Assembly (NCBI GenBank): GCA_013391845.1
Contig: CP058414.1
Span: 3,334,501-3,398,500, forward strand
From: Pseudoalteromonas shioyasakiensis
Lineage (GTDB): Bacteria > Pseudomonadota > Gammaproteobacteria > Enterobacterales > Alteromonadaceae
DNA length: 64,000 nt
Direction: 5' to 3'
The notes beneath the pieces were generated by a model. The model was not told where the DNA came from, searched no databases, and saw nothing but the letters and a program-made list of their open reading frames with translations. The translations under genes and the position numbers were made by a program. Shown one piece after another: positions 26,374 through 35,446 of this stretch. The number at the start of each line of letters is the position of its first letter. The stretch's first letter is position 1.

Positions 26374-26501
26374 TTTTAGATGGCGGTATTGTAATCGACC
26401 TTTGAAGTTTTTATAAGTGGTCAGGTGAAATAAAAGTTGCTTAGCATGTTTTAGATGGCGCAGTTTTGGTAATCGACCTTTGAAGTTTTTATAAGAGGTC
26501 A
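26374..26501. repeat. Tandem duplication upstream of epd
   Basis: The 33-bp segment 26391-26423 recurs at 26469-26501 with one mismatch (GTAATCGACCTTTGAAG then TTTTTATAAG and TGGTCA/AGGTCA). The flanking TTTTAGATGGCG is also repeated (26374-26385 and 26449-26460), with a 3-bp length difference. Each copy contains GACC...GGTC half sites in inverted order. It sits in the epd upstream region, so it may be a duplicated promoter or operator. Confidence 0.85.
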
Positions 26502-26548
26502 AGATAAGTCAAACTGCTTCAGCGACCTCATTCTCTTACTTTTTTCCT

Positions 26549-27010
26549 TTATAGCCAACGACGAACAGATTTTATGTATTGCTGATAAGCTAATCCAAAC
26601 TTCTCTGCCATAAACGTTTCTTCTGGCATAATTTGAAATCGATTCATATAGAGAATAAATACCGGCAGCATTAAAAAACTCGCAATATTGCCAAGATAAA
26701 TACCCCAACCAACTAGCATTAATAACATACCAACATACATTGGGTTACGGCTAAACTGATAAACACCACTTGTAACAAGACTCGCTGACTGTTCTGGAAT
26801 TCGAGGATCAACGGTCGTGCCTTGCATGCGAAATTGATAAACACCTAATAAAGCAAACACCACACCTAAAAATGCAATGAGTAGTGCTACAAAAGATGAT
26901 GCGAAAAACGAGAAGCTAAAACTTATAACCAAGTCTGCTATGCCCCACATCATCAACGCAATGATCAGCAGCAGCGCGACAGGAGGAATTTTTAATTCTA
27001 ACTGATTCAC
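26549..27010 (-). CDS. Membrane methyltransferase-like protein (isoprenylcysteine/phospholipid methyltransferase family)
   Basis: 153-aa membrane protein with about four helices and the ICMT/PEMT-type core: GVYQFSRNPMYVGMLLMLVGWGIYLGN followed by PEETFMAEKFGLAYQQYIKSVRRWL. The RNPMYVG and E-E...Y..Y...V.RW residues are the SAM-binding part of this family. The substrate in bacteria is mostly unknown. It overlaps the exonuclease gene by 4 bases, so the two are coupled. Function as a methyltransferase is inferred. Confidence 0.75.
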   Translation of the reverse strand: MNQLELKIPPVALLLIIALMMWGIADLVISFSFSFFASSFVALLIAFLGVVFALLGVYQFRMQGTTVDPRIPEQSASLVTSGVYQFSRNPMYVGMLLMLVGWGIYLGNIASFLMLPVFILYMNRFQIMPEETFMAEKFGLAYQQYIKSVRRWL

Positions 27011-27630
27011 ACTAGCTCCCCTACTTTCAATGCCTTACCACGACTAATTTGATGACACTGGGCTAAGAACAACTCGGCCGTTGCCATGGCATCAGTGAGG
27101 GCGTGGTGCGAACTATAATGCGGTAAGCTGTATCGCTTGCGGCATTCACTAAGAGTTAAATCATCGTGGCCTATTTCGTGCCCTTGCTGGTGCAGACGTT
27201 TTTTTTCTATAACAAAGGTATCAAGAATTAAACGCGCTTTAGCATCTAAGCCAAGCGTTCTGCATGCCTGTTTTAAAAATCCCCAGTCTAGCGCCGCGTT
27301 ATGAAACACTAAAATACACTCATCAAAATGCTCATGCAGCTTGCCAAGGATCATTGCTAAGCTTTCGCCTGTATCTATGTCTTGTTTTGCAATACCGTGA
27401 TAAATCGGGCTTTGCTCTAAACTTTGCACATCTTTATTTATTAAATGCTTTGCGCCGCTGAGCTTAATGCACTGATCTTCTATCATCACCCACGCCACCG
27501 AGACAATTTCGTGCTGGCGAGGGTCAAGGCCTGTTAATTCCATGTCTATCACTACATAGCGCTCTTTATAAGCATCGGCTGCCAAAAGTTGCTTGCGCGC
27601 TAAATACCGACTTAACCAGCGTTTAACCAT
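27007..27630 (-). CDS. DEDDh 3'-5' exonuclease (DNA polymerase III epsilon-like)
   Basis: 207-aa exonuclease-fold protein. The DEDDh residues are visible: Asp and Glu in VIDMELTGLD, Asp in LVFHNAALDWGFL and the final His/Asp in SSHHALTDAMATAELF. It lacks the C-terminal polymerase-binding part of DnaQ and starts with a basic segment (KRWLSRYLARKQ). It lies between the cNMP/CBS/DUF294 gene (8 bases) and the methyltransferase-like gene (4-base overlap). In many marine gammaproteobacteria such a gene stays with the DUF294 protein; a link in function is unproven. Start is GTG at 27630. Confidence 0.82.
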   Translation of the reverse strand: MVKRWLSRYLARKQLLAADAYKERYVVIDMELTGLDPRQHEIVSVAWVMIEDQCIKLSGAKHLINKDVQSLEQSPIYHGIAKQDIDTGESLAMILGKLHEHFDECILVFHNAALDWGFLKQACRTLGLDAKARLILDTFVIEKKRLHQQGHEIGHDDLTLSECRKRYSLPHYSSHHALTDAMATAELFLAQCHQISRGKALKVGELV

Positions 27631-27638
27631 AACGCCTC

Positions 27639-29483
27639 CTATAAACTACCGCGAGCAAACTTAAATGCGGCGGCTTGCTGCGCCTGTTTAACCAAATAAA
27701 ATGCTTCTTTTAATTGATGTCGTTCCAATGAATTCAAAGCATTTGGGTTAATGCAGTTGCTAGGCAACCCCTCTTCGTTAATTTGTGTACCTAAACGCAA
27801 CTGAGTTAAAAAGCGCCAACAATCTTTTAAGTTATAAAGGTCATCTTTATTAAGTAGTGAAAACTTCATTAATGCATCAATACGCTCTTGGGTATTAGCG
27901 CGCTGAATACCTGCTTTGAGAGAATATAAACGTACTATGTCGTTGATTATCACCACACCGCGTTTTTTTAAGTCGAGATACTTATGCTGCTTTTCGTCTT
28001 TCTCTAATTTAAATTGATTAAACAAACCAATAGGCACAGGGGTATTTTTAATGTCGCTCGCCATGGCTGCATAGAATAAGTCATTTTTAGAAATGCGCTT
28101 TAACTGCTCACAAAAGCGCTCATACAAAGTAGTTGAGCCTTCAATAAAACGTAAGTCAAAAAATATCTTACAATTAAGCATCGCCTCTGGAGTCGGTGAG
28201 GTGATCCACTTATAAAATTTATTGCTCCACGCGCTTATTCCCATTCGACACTCAGAGTTGCTCGCCATAATATTGCCAGGACAACGCTTTATACCGCATT
28301 CGATTAAATGCTCACAAACATATTCGCCCATGCGTTTAAAGTACGCTTGTTGCTCTTCAGTTAAATCATCTGGTAGCAACAGACCATTATCTTGGTCTGA
28401 ATGGAGTGTCTGCTCTTCTCGTGCTTGAGAGCCAAAACAGATAAAGCTAAAGCTGGTTGGTGCAGCACCATTACCTTCTTGAAACAAACGAATCAAGCGC
28501 GAAGTCAGCGCATCGGTTAAGCCACTTAATAACTTACCAATTAAGGAGATGTCATCAATATTGTTCGAAAAGCCTTTTAATAAACCGGGTATCTCTTGCG
28601 AATAACGTTTTAAATCAACCACACTATGTGCTTTATAAATTCGCCCAATCAATTGCACTGGGTCGCTTTTTTGCTGCCGCAGCAAATCGGTACTGGTGAG
28701 CATACCAAGTGGTTTGTGATATTCATCAAGCACTGGTAGATGGTGAATATTGTGTTTAAGCATTAAGTGTAAAGCAGAAAACACGCGATTATTTTCAAAA
28801 ATAAACTTGGGCTTACAAGTCATGATACTGCTAACAGGCTCTTGTGGGTCAACCTCATCTGCCAATACGCGGTTACGTAAGTCTCTGTCGGTGACAACCC
28901 CAACGAGGCGATCATGTTCAGTTAACATAATCGACGAAACCCCCTGTTGTTTCATTTTTTTAGCAGTTTGACGAATACTTGCATCTGGCGCCAAGGTAAC
29001 GGCCTTACGATTCATCAATTCGCAGATTTTTTTCTCGGACCAACTTTCGTTTTGACTCTTATAATGGGACGACAATAAACGGTTTTTATGGGCGCGAACA
29101 AAGTACTGCTCAAATACCTTGTACTCACGGCGTAAATAATCAAATGCCGCTTGGTTTAACATGTAAACAATGCCTTCCTTTTGCACTGAAATGCTATTTT
29201 GAATCGCTTCGCCAGTTAACAGTGAAGGAAAACCAAAGTAATCGCCACTCGATAACTTAGTGATCACATCTCCTTTTGGGTCAACTAAATCGTAATCGCC
29301 AGAACGAATTAAAAATAATCTTAAGTTATCTGAACTTAACCACTGGTTTTGATTTTCTCGGGTCAGATAAATAATATCGAGATGGTTAACAAAGTACTCG
29401 CATGCAGCGCTATCAAGCTGATTAAATGGCGTTTGTTGCATCACAAATTGGGCGACTTCCTGTTGCTCGGTATTCATGGTCAT
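27639..29483 (-). CDS. cNMP-binding/CBS/DUF294 nucleotidyltransferase-like protein
   Basis: 614-aa cytoplasmic signalling-type protein. Order of domains: a cyclic-nucleotide-binding-like roll (about residues 10-130), a CBS pair (about 150-270; QGVSSIMLTEHDRLVGVVTDRDLR), a DUF294 nucleotidyltransferase-fold domain with GSQAREEQTLHSDQDNGLL (the GS...DxD pattern) and a C-terminal DUF294 partner domain. Homologues sit next to acetate-type symporter genes in many bacteria, as here (29597). It may regulate the transporter by nucleotide binding or modification, which is inference. A 113-base gap with a terminator (29536-29561) separates it from the symporter. Confidence 0.85.
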   Translation of the reverse strand: MTMNTEQQEVAQFVMQQTPFNQLDSAACEYFVNHLDIIYLTRENQNQWLSSDNLRLFLIRSGDYDLVDPKGDVITKLSSGDYFGFPSLLTGEAIQNSISVQKEGIVYMLNQAAFDYLRREYKVFEQYFVRAHKNRLLSSHYKSQNESWSEKKICELMNRKAVTLAPDASIRQTAKKMKQQGVSSIMLTEHDRLVGVVTDRDLRNRVLADEVDPQEPVSSIMTCKPKFIFENNRVFSALHLMLKHNIHHLPVLDEYHKPLGMLTSTDLLRQQKSDPVQLIGRIYKAHSVVDLKRYSQEIPGLLKGFSNNIDDISLIGKLLSGLTDALTSRLIRLFQEGNGAAPTSFSFICFGSQAREEQTLHSDQDNGLLLPDDLTEEQQAYFKRMGEYVCEHLIECGIKRCPGNIMASNSECRMGISAWSNKFYKWITSPTPEAMLNCKIFFDLRFIEGSTTLYERFCEQLKRISKNDLFYAAMASDIKNTPVPIGLFNQFKLEKDEKQHKYLDLKKRGVVIINDIVRLYSLKAGIQRANTQERIDALMKFSLLNKDDLYNLKDCWRFLTQLRLGTQINEEGLPSNCINPNALNSLERHQLKEAFYLVKQAQQAAAFKFARGSL

Positions 29484-29535
29484 TCTCGCTATAGAATAGA
29501 GACAATATCTACACTACCCCTGTTTGAAATAAATA

Positions 29536-29561
29536 AAAAGCCCGACTTAAGTCGGGCTTTT
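29536..29561 (-). terminator. Symporter operon terminator
   Basis: AAAAGCCCGACT, loop TA, AGTCGGGCTTTT: a perfect 12-bp stem with A/T runs on both sides, 35 bases beyond the symporter stop. On the minus strand it is followed by TATTTATTT. Confidence 0.85.
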
Positions 29562-29596
29562 GAACTTCAAGAGTGTGTTCTCATAAAATGGTTTTA

Positions 29597-31321
29597 TTAG
29601 TGCGCGTGTGCTGCGCTCGAACCTTTAGGGTTACGGATACCTTCGACCATTTCTTGGATTTCAACCGGTGTTTCAGCTGTTAGTTTAAGTACGATACCTG
29701 CAACTACAAAGTTAACAATCATACCAACTAGACCGATACCCTCAGGTGAGATACCAAATAACCAGTGTGCCGGTGCATTCAATTCAGGGCTTACGAACTT
29801 GAAGTAGATAATATAAGCCGCTGTGAATGTAATACCTGTCACCATACCCGCAATCGCACCTTCTTTATTCATCTTCTTAGAGAAGATACCCATAATGATT
29901 GCAGGGAAGAAGCTCGCCGCTGCTAAGCCGAAGGCAAAGGCAACAACCGAGGCCACGAACCCTGGCGGGTTAATACCAAAGTAAGCTGAAATAACAATCG
30001 CTATCATCGCTGCTAAGCGCGCAGCAAGTAGCTCTTGTTTGTCGCTAATATCTGGTTTTAAGGTACGTTTTAATAAATCGTGTGATACCGAGGTCGAGAT
30101 TACCAATAGTAAGCCTGCGGTTGTTGATAGCGCTGCTGCGATACCGCCTGCTGCTACTAATGCAATCACCCATGCTGGTAAGTCTGCAATCTCAGGGTTT
30201 GCAAGTACCATGATGTCGCGGTCAACTTTAACTTCGTTTGCGCTGTTTGGATCCTCAATCTTACCTGCTGAGTAGAACATTTTGCCGTCACCATTTTTAT
30301 CGTTAAAGGTGATTAAGCCTGTTCTTTCCCAATTTTTAACCCATGCTGGTGCTTCTGCGTACTCTGTACCGCTACCGTCTTTACCGTTAATTGTATCAAT
30401 CATGTTTACACGAGCGAATGACGCTACAGCAGGTGCTGTTGTATAAACGATTGCAATGAAAACAAGTGTCCATGCAGCTGAGATACGCGTGTCTTTAACA
30501 CGAGGAACAGTGAAGAAACGAACGATTACGTGCGGTAAACCTGCAGTACCCACCATTAGCGCGCCTGTGATTGCGAATACATCAATCATGCTCTTCGAGC
30601 CTTCAGTGTATTGCGCAAAGCCAAGCTCGGTACTGAGTCCATCTAGTTTATCGAGTACAAACTGTCCTGAGCCATCGCTAAGCGTTGCACCAAAACCTGT
30701 TTGTGGGAAGAAGTGACCTGTCATCATCATTGAAATGAAGATTGCTGGAACAAGGTAAGCAAATACTAATACACAGTACTGAGCTACTTGCGTGTAAGTA
30801 ATCCCCTTCATACCGCCTAATACAGCGTAGAAGAATACAATCACCATACCAATGTAAACACCGGTCTCAATATCTACTTCTAAGAAGCGAGAGAAAACCA
30901 CACCTACACCACGCATTTGACCTGCGATGTATGTGAAACAAATAAAGATGGCACATAAAATTGCAACAACACGTGCAGCTTGTGAGTAGTAACGGTCACC
31001 AATGAAATCTGGTACCGTGAACTTACCAAACTTACGTAGGTAAGGAGCTAAACAAAGTGCAAGTAGTACATAACCACCTGTCCAACCCATTAGATATACA
31101 CCACCGTCATAACCCGCAAACGAGATAATACCCGCCATTGAGATAAACGATGCCGCACTCATCCAGTCAGCAGCGGTTGCCATACCATTTGCCAGCGGCG
31201 GTACACCACCCCCTGCAACATAGAATTCATTTGTTGACCCAGCACGAGCCCAGATTGCGATGCCGATATAAAGCGCGAAGCTTAAACCGACGATAATAAA
31301 CGTGAGTGTTTGAACATCCAT
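29597..31321 (-). CDS. Sodium:solute symporter, ActP-like (VC_2705 subfamily)
   Basis: 574-aa inner-membrane transporter of the SSS family with about 13 predicted helices. The N terminus LTFIIVGLSFALYIGIAIW and GMATAADWMSAASFISMAG, and the central GGMKGITYTQVAQYCVL, are those of ActP-like acetate/solute symporters. It contains a soluble insert around residues 310-370 (NGKDGSGTEYAEAP). A small DUF4212 subunit is 10 bases upstream, as in the VC_2705-type two-gene systems. The nearby CrbS kinase and the acs genes suggest acetate as substrate; the family alone does not prove it. Confidence 0.88.
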   Translation of the reverse strand: MDVQTLTFIIVGLSFALYIGIAIWARAGSTNEFYVAGGGVPPLANGMATAADWMSAASFISMAGIISFAGYDGGVYLMGWTGGYVLLALCLAPYLRKFGKFTVPDFIGDRYYSQAARVVAILCAIFICFTYIAGQMRGVGVVFSRFLEVDIETGVYIGMVIVFFYAVLGGMKGITYTQVAQYCVLVFAYLVPAIFISMMMTGHFFPQTGFGATLSDGSGQFVLDKLDGLSTELGFAQYTEGSKSMIDVFAITGALMVGTAGLPHVIVRFFTVPRVKDTRISAAWTLVFIAIVYTTAPAVASFARVNMIDTINGKDGSGTEYAEAPAWVKNWERTGLITFNDKNGDGKMFYSAGKIEDPNSANEVKVDRDIMVLANPEIADLPAWVIALVAAGGIAAALSTTAGLLLVISTSVSHDLLKRTLKPDISDKQELLAARLAAMIAIVISAYFGINPPGFVASVVAFAFGLAAASFFPAIIMGIFSKKMNKEGAIAGMVTGITFTAAYIIYFKFVSPELNAPAHWLFGISPEGIGLVGMIVNFVVAGIVLKLTAETPVEIQEMVEGIRNPKGSSAAHAH

Positions 31322-31331
31322 TGCTTAGCTC

Positions 31332-31595
31332 CTATTCGTCTACGCCGTATTTTTTATCTAACGTATTCATTTTGAAAACGTAAACAAAAATCAAAGCAAC
31401 AAAGGTGTAAATAGCGCCTTGCTGGGAGAACCAGAAGCCGAGTTTAAACCCAAAAAAACGTACCTCGTTAAGTACGTCTACCAGTAAAATGCCGAAGCCA
31501 AATGACACGACAAACCAAATTGCTAATAATTTAAATAGCAGTGCGAGGTTTTCCGCCCAATAAGCTTTTGCTTGTTCTTCATCTTTAAAAGCCAT
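31332..31595 (-). CDS. DUF4212 small subunit of sodium:solute symporter
   Basis: 87-aa membrane protein with two helices (about residues 20-42 and 57-76), beginning AFKDEEQAKAYWAENL and ending KMNTLDKKYG, typical of the DUF4212 putative symporter small subunit. It is the first gene of a two-gene operon; the large subunit starts 10 bases later. A good GGGGAT ribosome site precedes it. Role in assembly or activity of the transporter is inferred from pairing. Confidence 0.88.
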   Translation of the reverse strand: MAFKDEEQAKAYWAENLALLFKLLAIWFVVSFGFGILLVDVLNEVRFFGFKLGFWFSQQGAIYTFVALIFVYVFKMNTLDKKYGVDE

Positions 31596-31703
31596 TTTTT
31601 ATCCCCTTATGCATTACAAAAAAGTAATGAGTGGTATTAGTTGTCATTAACTAAGTTAGCAAGGGTTCTGATTTATGGAATTGAGACCATAGTCGTAACA
31701 GCT

Positions 31704-31723
31704 AGTTTACGTTTACGTAAACT
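31704..31723. promoter_or_regulatory. 20-bp palindrome, candidate operator
   Basis: AGTTTACGT, two bases (TT), ACGTAAACT: perfect 9-bp arms about 110 bases before the DUF4212 start. A dimeric regulator site is likely; I cannot name the regulator. Confidence 0.45.
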
Positions 31724-31834
31724 GCAGAACACCATTTGTTAACAAACAGTAAAAAACAATATTTAACAACGACTTAACCTACAAAGATAAATTTACGAAA
31801 TAGCGAAAATAGTAAAAACGAATGATCTGCGACA

Positions 31835-31845
31835 TTAGTCTAATA
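31835..31845 (-). promoter_or_regulatory. Shared TATTAGACTAA motif (symporter/crbS promoter)
   Basis: Identical 11-mer to the one at 43609-43619 in front of acs, both in minus orientation toward the acetate gene. Its core TTAGACTAA is nearly palindromic. It is a candidate CrbR site, by inference from its location in both acetate promoters. Confidence 0.4.
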
Positions 31846-31982
31846 ACAACACAAAAAACAACACTATTCATTAAATATCAATAACTTGTATTTTATTAAT
31901 AATTATTGCAAAAAATCTTGCCATCGAAATCGCTCATAATTCTGGTAAGGTAGTGTTATTACAATAATTACTGAATTTAAAC

Positions 31983-34900
31983 ATGACAGCTGCGCTTTTA
32001 TTTGTTGCACTCGCCTATATTGGCGTGTTGTTTTGGTTGGCAAATTGGGGAGACAAAACCACTCCTCTTGCAAAAAGAATTAGTCACCACCCATTTGTTT
32101 ATTCTTTTTCATTAGGAATTTACTGTACATCTTGGACTTATTACGGTTCGGTCGGAACAGCAGCCACCAGCAGTTGGAATTACTTACCTATATTAATTGG
32201 CCCTGCGCTGTTATTTTTCTTCGGCCAAGGATTTTTACGCAAATTAGTATTAGTAAGTAAAAAGCAAAATATCACCACCATCGCCGACTTTATTTCAGCT
32301 CGCTATGGTAAGCGGCAAACCACCGCCATTATGGTGACGATTATCGCTTTATTAGCGACGATTCCGTATATCGCACTACAATTAAAAGCACTTAGCAGCA
32401 GCTTCTTGCTGTTGCAAAACGACAATCGTATCTCTGGCTCTATGCTGGCACTTTCAGCAACACTCATCATGGCAATGTTTGCGATATTCTTTGGTACTCG
32501 TAAGGTGGATGTAACCGAATATCGCTCAGGGCTGATGCTTGCTGTTGCCTTTGAATCTATGATTAAACTACTGGCTTTAGTGGCCGTTGCTGGGCTTGCT
32601 TTATACACATTATTTAATTTAAGTACGGTGCAAACCGAGCAGCTAACGGGCTCTATTTGGCAGCACTGGCAGAACTTCGACTTTTTTAGTTTTAACTTTA
32701 TTGGCCAATCACTAATGGCGGCAGCAGCGATTATCTGTTTACCAAGACAATTCCACGTTACGGTGGTCGATAACCAAGATAAACGTCACCTTTATACTGC
32801 CCGCTGGGCATTCCCACTTTATTTGTTGCTTACAGCAGCAATGATTTTTCCTATTGCCACTGCAGCTATACACCCAGGCATTGGCAGTGGTTTTTCACCT
32901 GATAGCTTTGTGTTAGCACTGCCGCTAATGCACGAGAACGCTTTTTTAACGACCTTTGTATTTATTGGTGGTCTATCAGCGGCGACGGCGATGATTGTAG
33001 TAGCCACACTCACACTCAGCACCATGATCTCAAATGATGTGGTGTTGCCGTTAATGCTGCGTCGTAAGTTTAAACGTAACCTCATCACCAGCAGCTATAA
33101 GTCACAAATTCTCTTAGTAAGACGCTTCACAATTGCTGGTATTTTAATTTTGTCGTATTTCTACCAGCAATGGTTTGGCCATGGTAAAGCACTCGCTAGT
33201 ATGGGTTTAGTCGCCTTTTCTTTGGTATCACAATTACTCCCAGCCATTGTTGGTGGCTTATATTGGCGAAAAGGTCATGCTTATGGAGTTTATGCCGGAT
33301 TATTAGCAGGCTTCATTTGTTGGGTCTTGTTCTTAATGCTGCCTATTTTAGATGCGGGTAATAGCCTAAACGCAGAGCTGCAACAAACACTTATTACTCG
33401 TGGCACCCTAATCGCTTTATTTGCAAATATAGGTTGTTACATTAGTTTTTCGCTCGGAGCGGATGAACGTTTAATTGATAAAATTCAAGCAGCTGCTTTT
33501 GTTAATCCTAAAGAGCAAGCAGTATTCGCAAGACGCTTAAATAAAAACGTTAAAGCCACTGTTTATGACTTTAAAGTGCTGCTACAAACCTTCTTAGGTG
33601 TGCAGCGCTCACAACAAGTATTGGCTCACTTTGCGTTATCCCATAACTTAGATGATAACAACGCACACCCAGAGCCTGAGTTTATCGCTTATTGTGAACG
33701 TGCCTTAACCGGTGTGCTTGGTGCATCTTCAGCACAAGCGCTGATCCACACGGTTGCTTCTGGTAAACGCATGGCCTTTGAAGAAGTCGTTAACTTTTTT
33801 GATGAAACCACGCAAGCTCTGCAATTTAACCAAAACTTACTATTTACCTCTCTTGAAAACCTCAGTCATGGTATTTCGGTTGTTGATAAAGAACTGAATT
33901 TGGTGGCATGGAATAAACGCTACGCAGAGATGTTTGCCTACCCAGATGACTTTCTCGAAGTCGGCCAACCTATTGAAGACGTGCTCAGATACAATGCCGA
34001 GCGCGGCGAATGTGGCCCAGGTGAAGTTGAGCGTCATGTAGAAAAACGTGTACAGCACCTTAAAAATGGCACGCCCCATCACTTTATTCGCCATCGCCGC
34101 AATGGCCAAGTGTTCGAAATGATAGGTAACCCACTGCCAGATGGCGGCTTTGTAACAAGTTTCTCTGATATCACCACGCATATCGAAACACAAAATGCAC
34201 TTGAAGAAGTAAACATGGATCTTGAAAACCGCATTGAAGCGCGTACTCAAGAAATTCGTACTATCAATAAAGATTTACAAGCACAAATCGATAGCCGGGT
34301 ACAAACTGAGCAAGCACTTACTTTAGCTAAAAAAGAGGCAGAGCAAGCCAATGATAGTAAAACGCGCTTTCTGGCCTTAGCTAGCCACGATATTTTACAA
34401 CCGCTGAATGCGGCGCGCCTATACCTTGCAGCTATAGATGATAAAACCCTTTCGAGTAACAACCTAAACAACTTTGAAAAGCTTGGTGCTAGTTTAGATT
34501 CGACGGTGCATTTAATGTCGGCACTTTTAGAAATCGCTAAGCTAGAGCAAGGTGCAATGACCCCTACCCCGCGTCACTTTAGTATTGATGACATACTTGC
34601 CCCGCTGAAAAATGAATACGCTATTATGTCGAGCGAAAAAGGTTTAAAACTGACAATACGTTCACAGGGGATTATCGTTCACAGTGATATCACTTACCTA
34701 CGCCGAATTATTCAAAACTTGGTTTCAAATGCAGTTAAATACACCGAGAGTGGTCGAGTTTTAATTGCTTGTCGCAAACGTAAACATCATTTACGCATTG
34801 AAGTATGGGATACAGGTCCTGGTATTAGTGAGGTAGAGCAAGCAAAAATCTTCAATGACTTTTATCGTATTGAAGCCGGTGATAACAAAGGAGTTGGTCT

Positions 34901-35423
34901 TGGCTTAGGGGTAGTAAAACGAATGGCTGACTTACTCTCTTTACGTTTAGATGTAAGCTCAACACCAGGAAAAGGTAGCCGCTTTAGTATTGAAGTGCCT
35001 TATGGTGAAAGCCAATTTATCCAACAAAAAGATACTCCTAAGAAAGGTGTTGAGAATCGCAGCGCAATGAACATTATTGCGGTTGATGATGACCCGGAAA
35101 ACCTTAATGCCATGGCAAGCCTATTACAAAAATGGCAGGCAAATTATCAACTATTTGATCAAGTTGAGACCGTGATGGCCTATGCCAAAGAGCACCGTGC
35201 GCCAGATGTGATTTTAATGGATTATCAGCTTGGCCATGATTGCGATGGTATTACGCTTATTAAAACTCTAAGAGAAATCTGGCAAAGCCCAGTACCCGCA
35301 ATTTTAATCACAGCAGTACGTGATGAAGCGCTAAAGCAGCAAACCAAAAAAGAGCAAATTCATTACCTTAGTAAACCTGTTAAGCCCGCAAAACTCAAAG
35401 CACTGCTTAACCACAGCGCTTAA
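31983..35423 (+). CDS. crbS: CrbS-like hybrid sensor kinase with symporter-like N terminus
   Basis: 1146-aa membrane kinase. N-terminal sodium:solute-symporter domain of about 13 helices (residues 1-500), a STAC linker (about 505-600), PAS (about 610-720), coiled coil, HisKA with ASHDILQPLNAARL (His802), HATPase (NLVSNAVKYT, DTGPGIS, GLGLGVVKRM) and a receiver with VDDDPEN and Asp1080 in ILMDYQLGHD. This is the architecture of CrbS, which with CrbR controls acetyl-CoA synthetase and acetate use in Vibrio and Pseudomonas. A divergent symporter operon, the LuxR-type regulator at 40744 and acs at 41491 support the name. Confidence 0.85.
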   Translation: MTAALLFVALAYIGVLFWLANWGDKTTPLAKRISHHPFVYSFSLGIYCTSWTYYGSVGTAATSSWNYLPILIGPALLFFFGQGFLRKLVLVSKKQNITTIADFISARYGKRQTTAIMVTIIALLATIPYIALQLKALSSSFLLLQNDNRISGSMLALSATLIMAMFAIFFGTRKVDVTEYRSGLMLAVAFESMIKLLALVAVAGLALYTLFNLSTVQTEQLTGSIWQHWQNFDFFSFNFIGQSLMAAAAIICLPRQFHVTVVDNQDKRHLYTARWAFPLYLLLTAAMIFPIATAAIHPGIGSGFSPDSFVLALPLMHENAFLTTFVFIGGLSAATAMIVVATLTLSTMISNDVVLPLMLRRKFKRNLITSSYKSQILLVRRFTIAGILILSYFYQQWFGHGKALASMGLVAFSLVSQLLPAIVGGLYWRKGHAYGVYAGLLAGFICWVLFLMLPILDAGNSLNAELQQTLITRGTLIALFANIGCYISFSLGADERLIDKIQAAAFVNPKEQAVFARRLNKNVKATVYDFKVLLQTFLGVQRSQQVLAHFALSHNLDDNNAHPEPEFIAYCERALTGVLGASSAQALIHTVASGKRMAFEEVVNFFDETTQALQFNQNLLFTSLENLSHGISVVDKELNLVAWNKRYAEMFAYPDDFLEVGQPIEDVLRYNAERGECGPGEVERHVEKRVQHLKNGTPHHFIRHRRNGQVFEMIGNPLPDGGFVTSFSDITTHIETQNALEEVNMDLENRIEARTQEIRTINKDLQAQIDSRVQTEQALTLAKKEAEQANDSKTRFLALASHDILQPLNAARLYLAAIDDKTLSSNNLNNFEKLGASLDSTVHLMSALLEIAKLEQGAMTPTPRHFSIDDILAPLKNEYAIMSSEKGLKLTIRSQGIIVHSDITYLRRIIQNLVSNAVKYTESGRVLIACRKRKHHLRIEVWDTGPGISEVEQAKIFNDFYRIEAGDNKGVGLGLGVVKRMADLLSLRLDVSSTPGKGSRFSIEVPYGESQFIQQKDTPKKGVENRSAMNIIAVDDDPENLNAMASLLQKWQANYQLFDQVETVMAYAKEHRAPDVILMDYQLGHDCDGITLIKTLREIWQSPVPAILITAVRDEALKQQTKKEQIHYLSKPVKPAKLKALLNHSA

Positions 35424-35446
35424 CCATAGTTTTTAACAACATCGAT

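Larger units (their letters stand above)
31596..31982. other. Divergent promoter region between symporter operon and crbS
   Basis: 387 bases, AT-rich, no gene visible. It contains a 20-bp palindrome (31704-31723) and a TATTAGACTAA motif (31835-31845, minus strand), both listed separately. Confidence 0.6.

Noticed and set aside
26305..26502. 65-aa minus-strand ORF across the duplicated epd upstream region
   Set aside because: Its TTG start is part of a TTGACC promoter-like string, it has no ribosome site, and the repeated peptide comes from the DNA duplication; it overlaps the epd start.
33840..34250. 136-aa minus-strand ORF within crbS
   Set aside because: Antisense to the PAS and coiled-coil part of crbS; no independent support.
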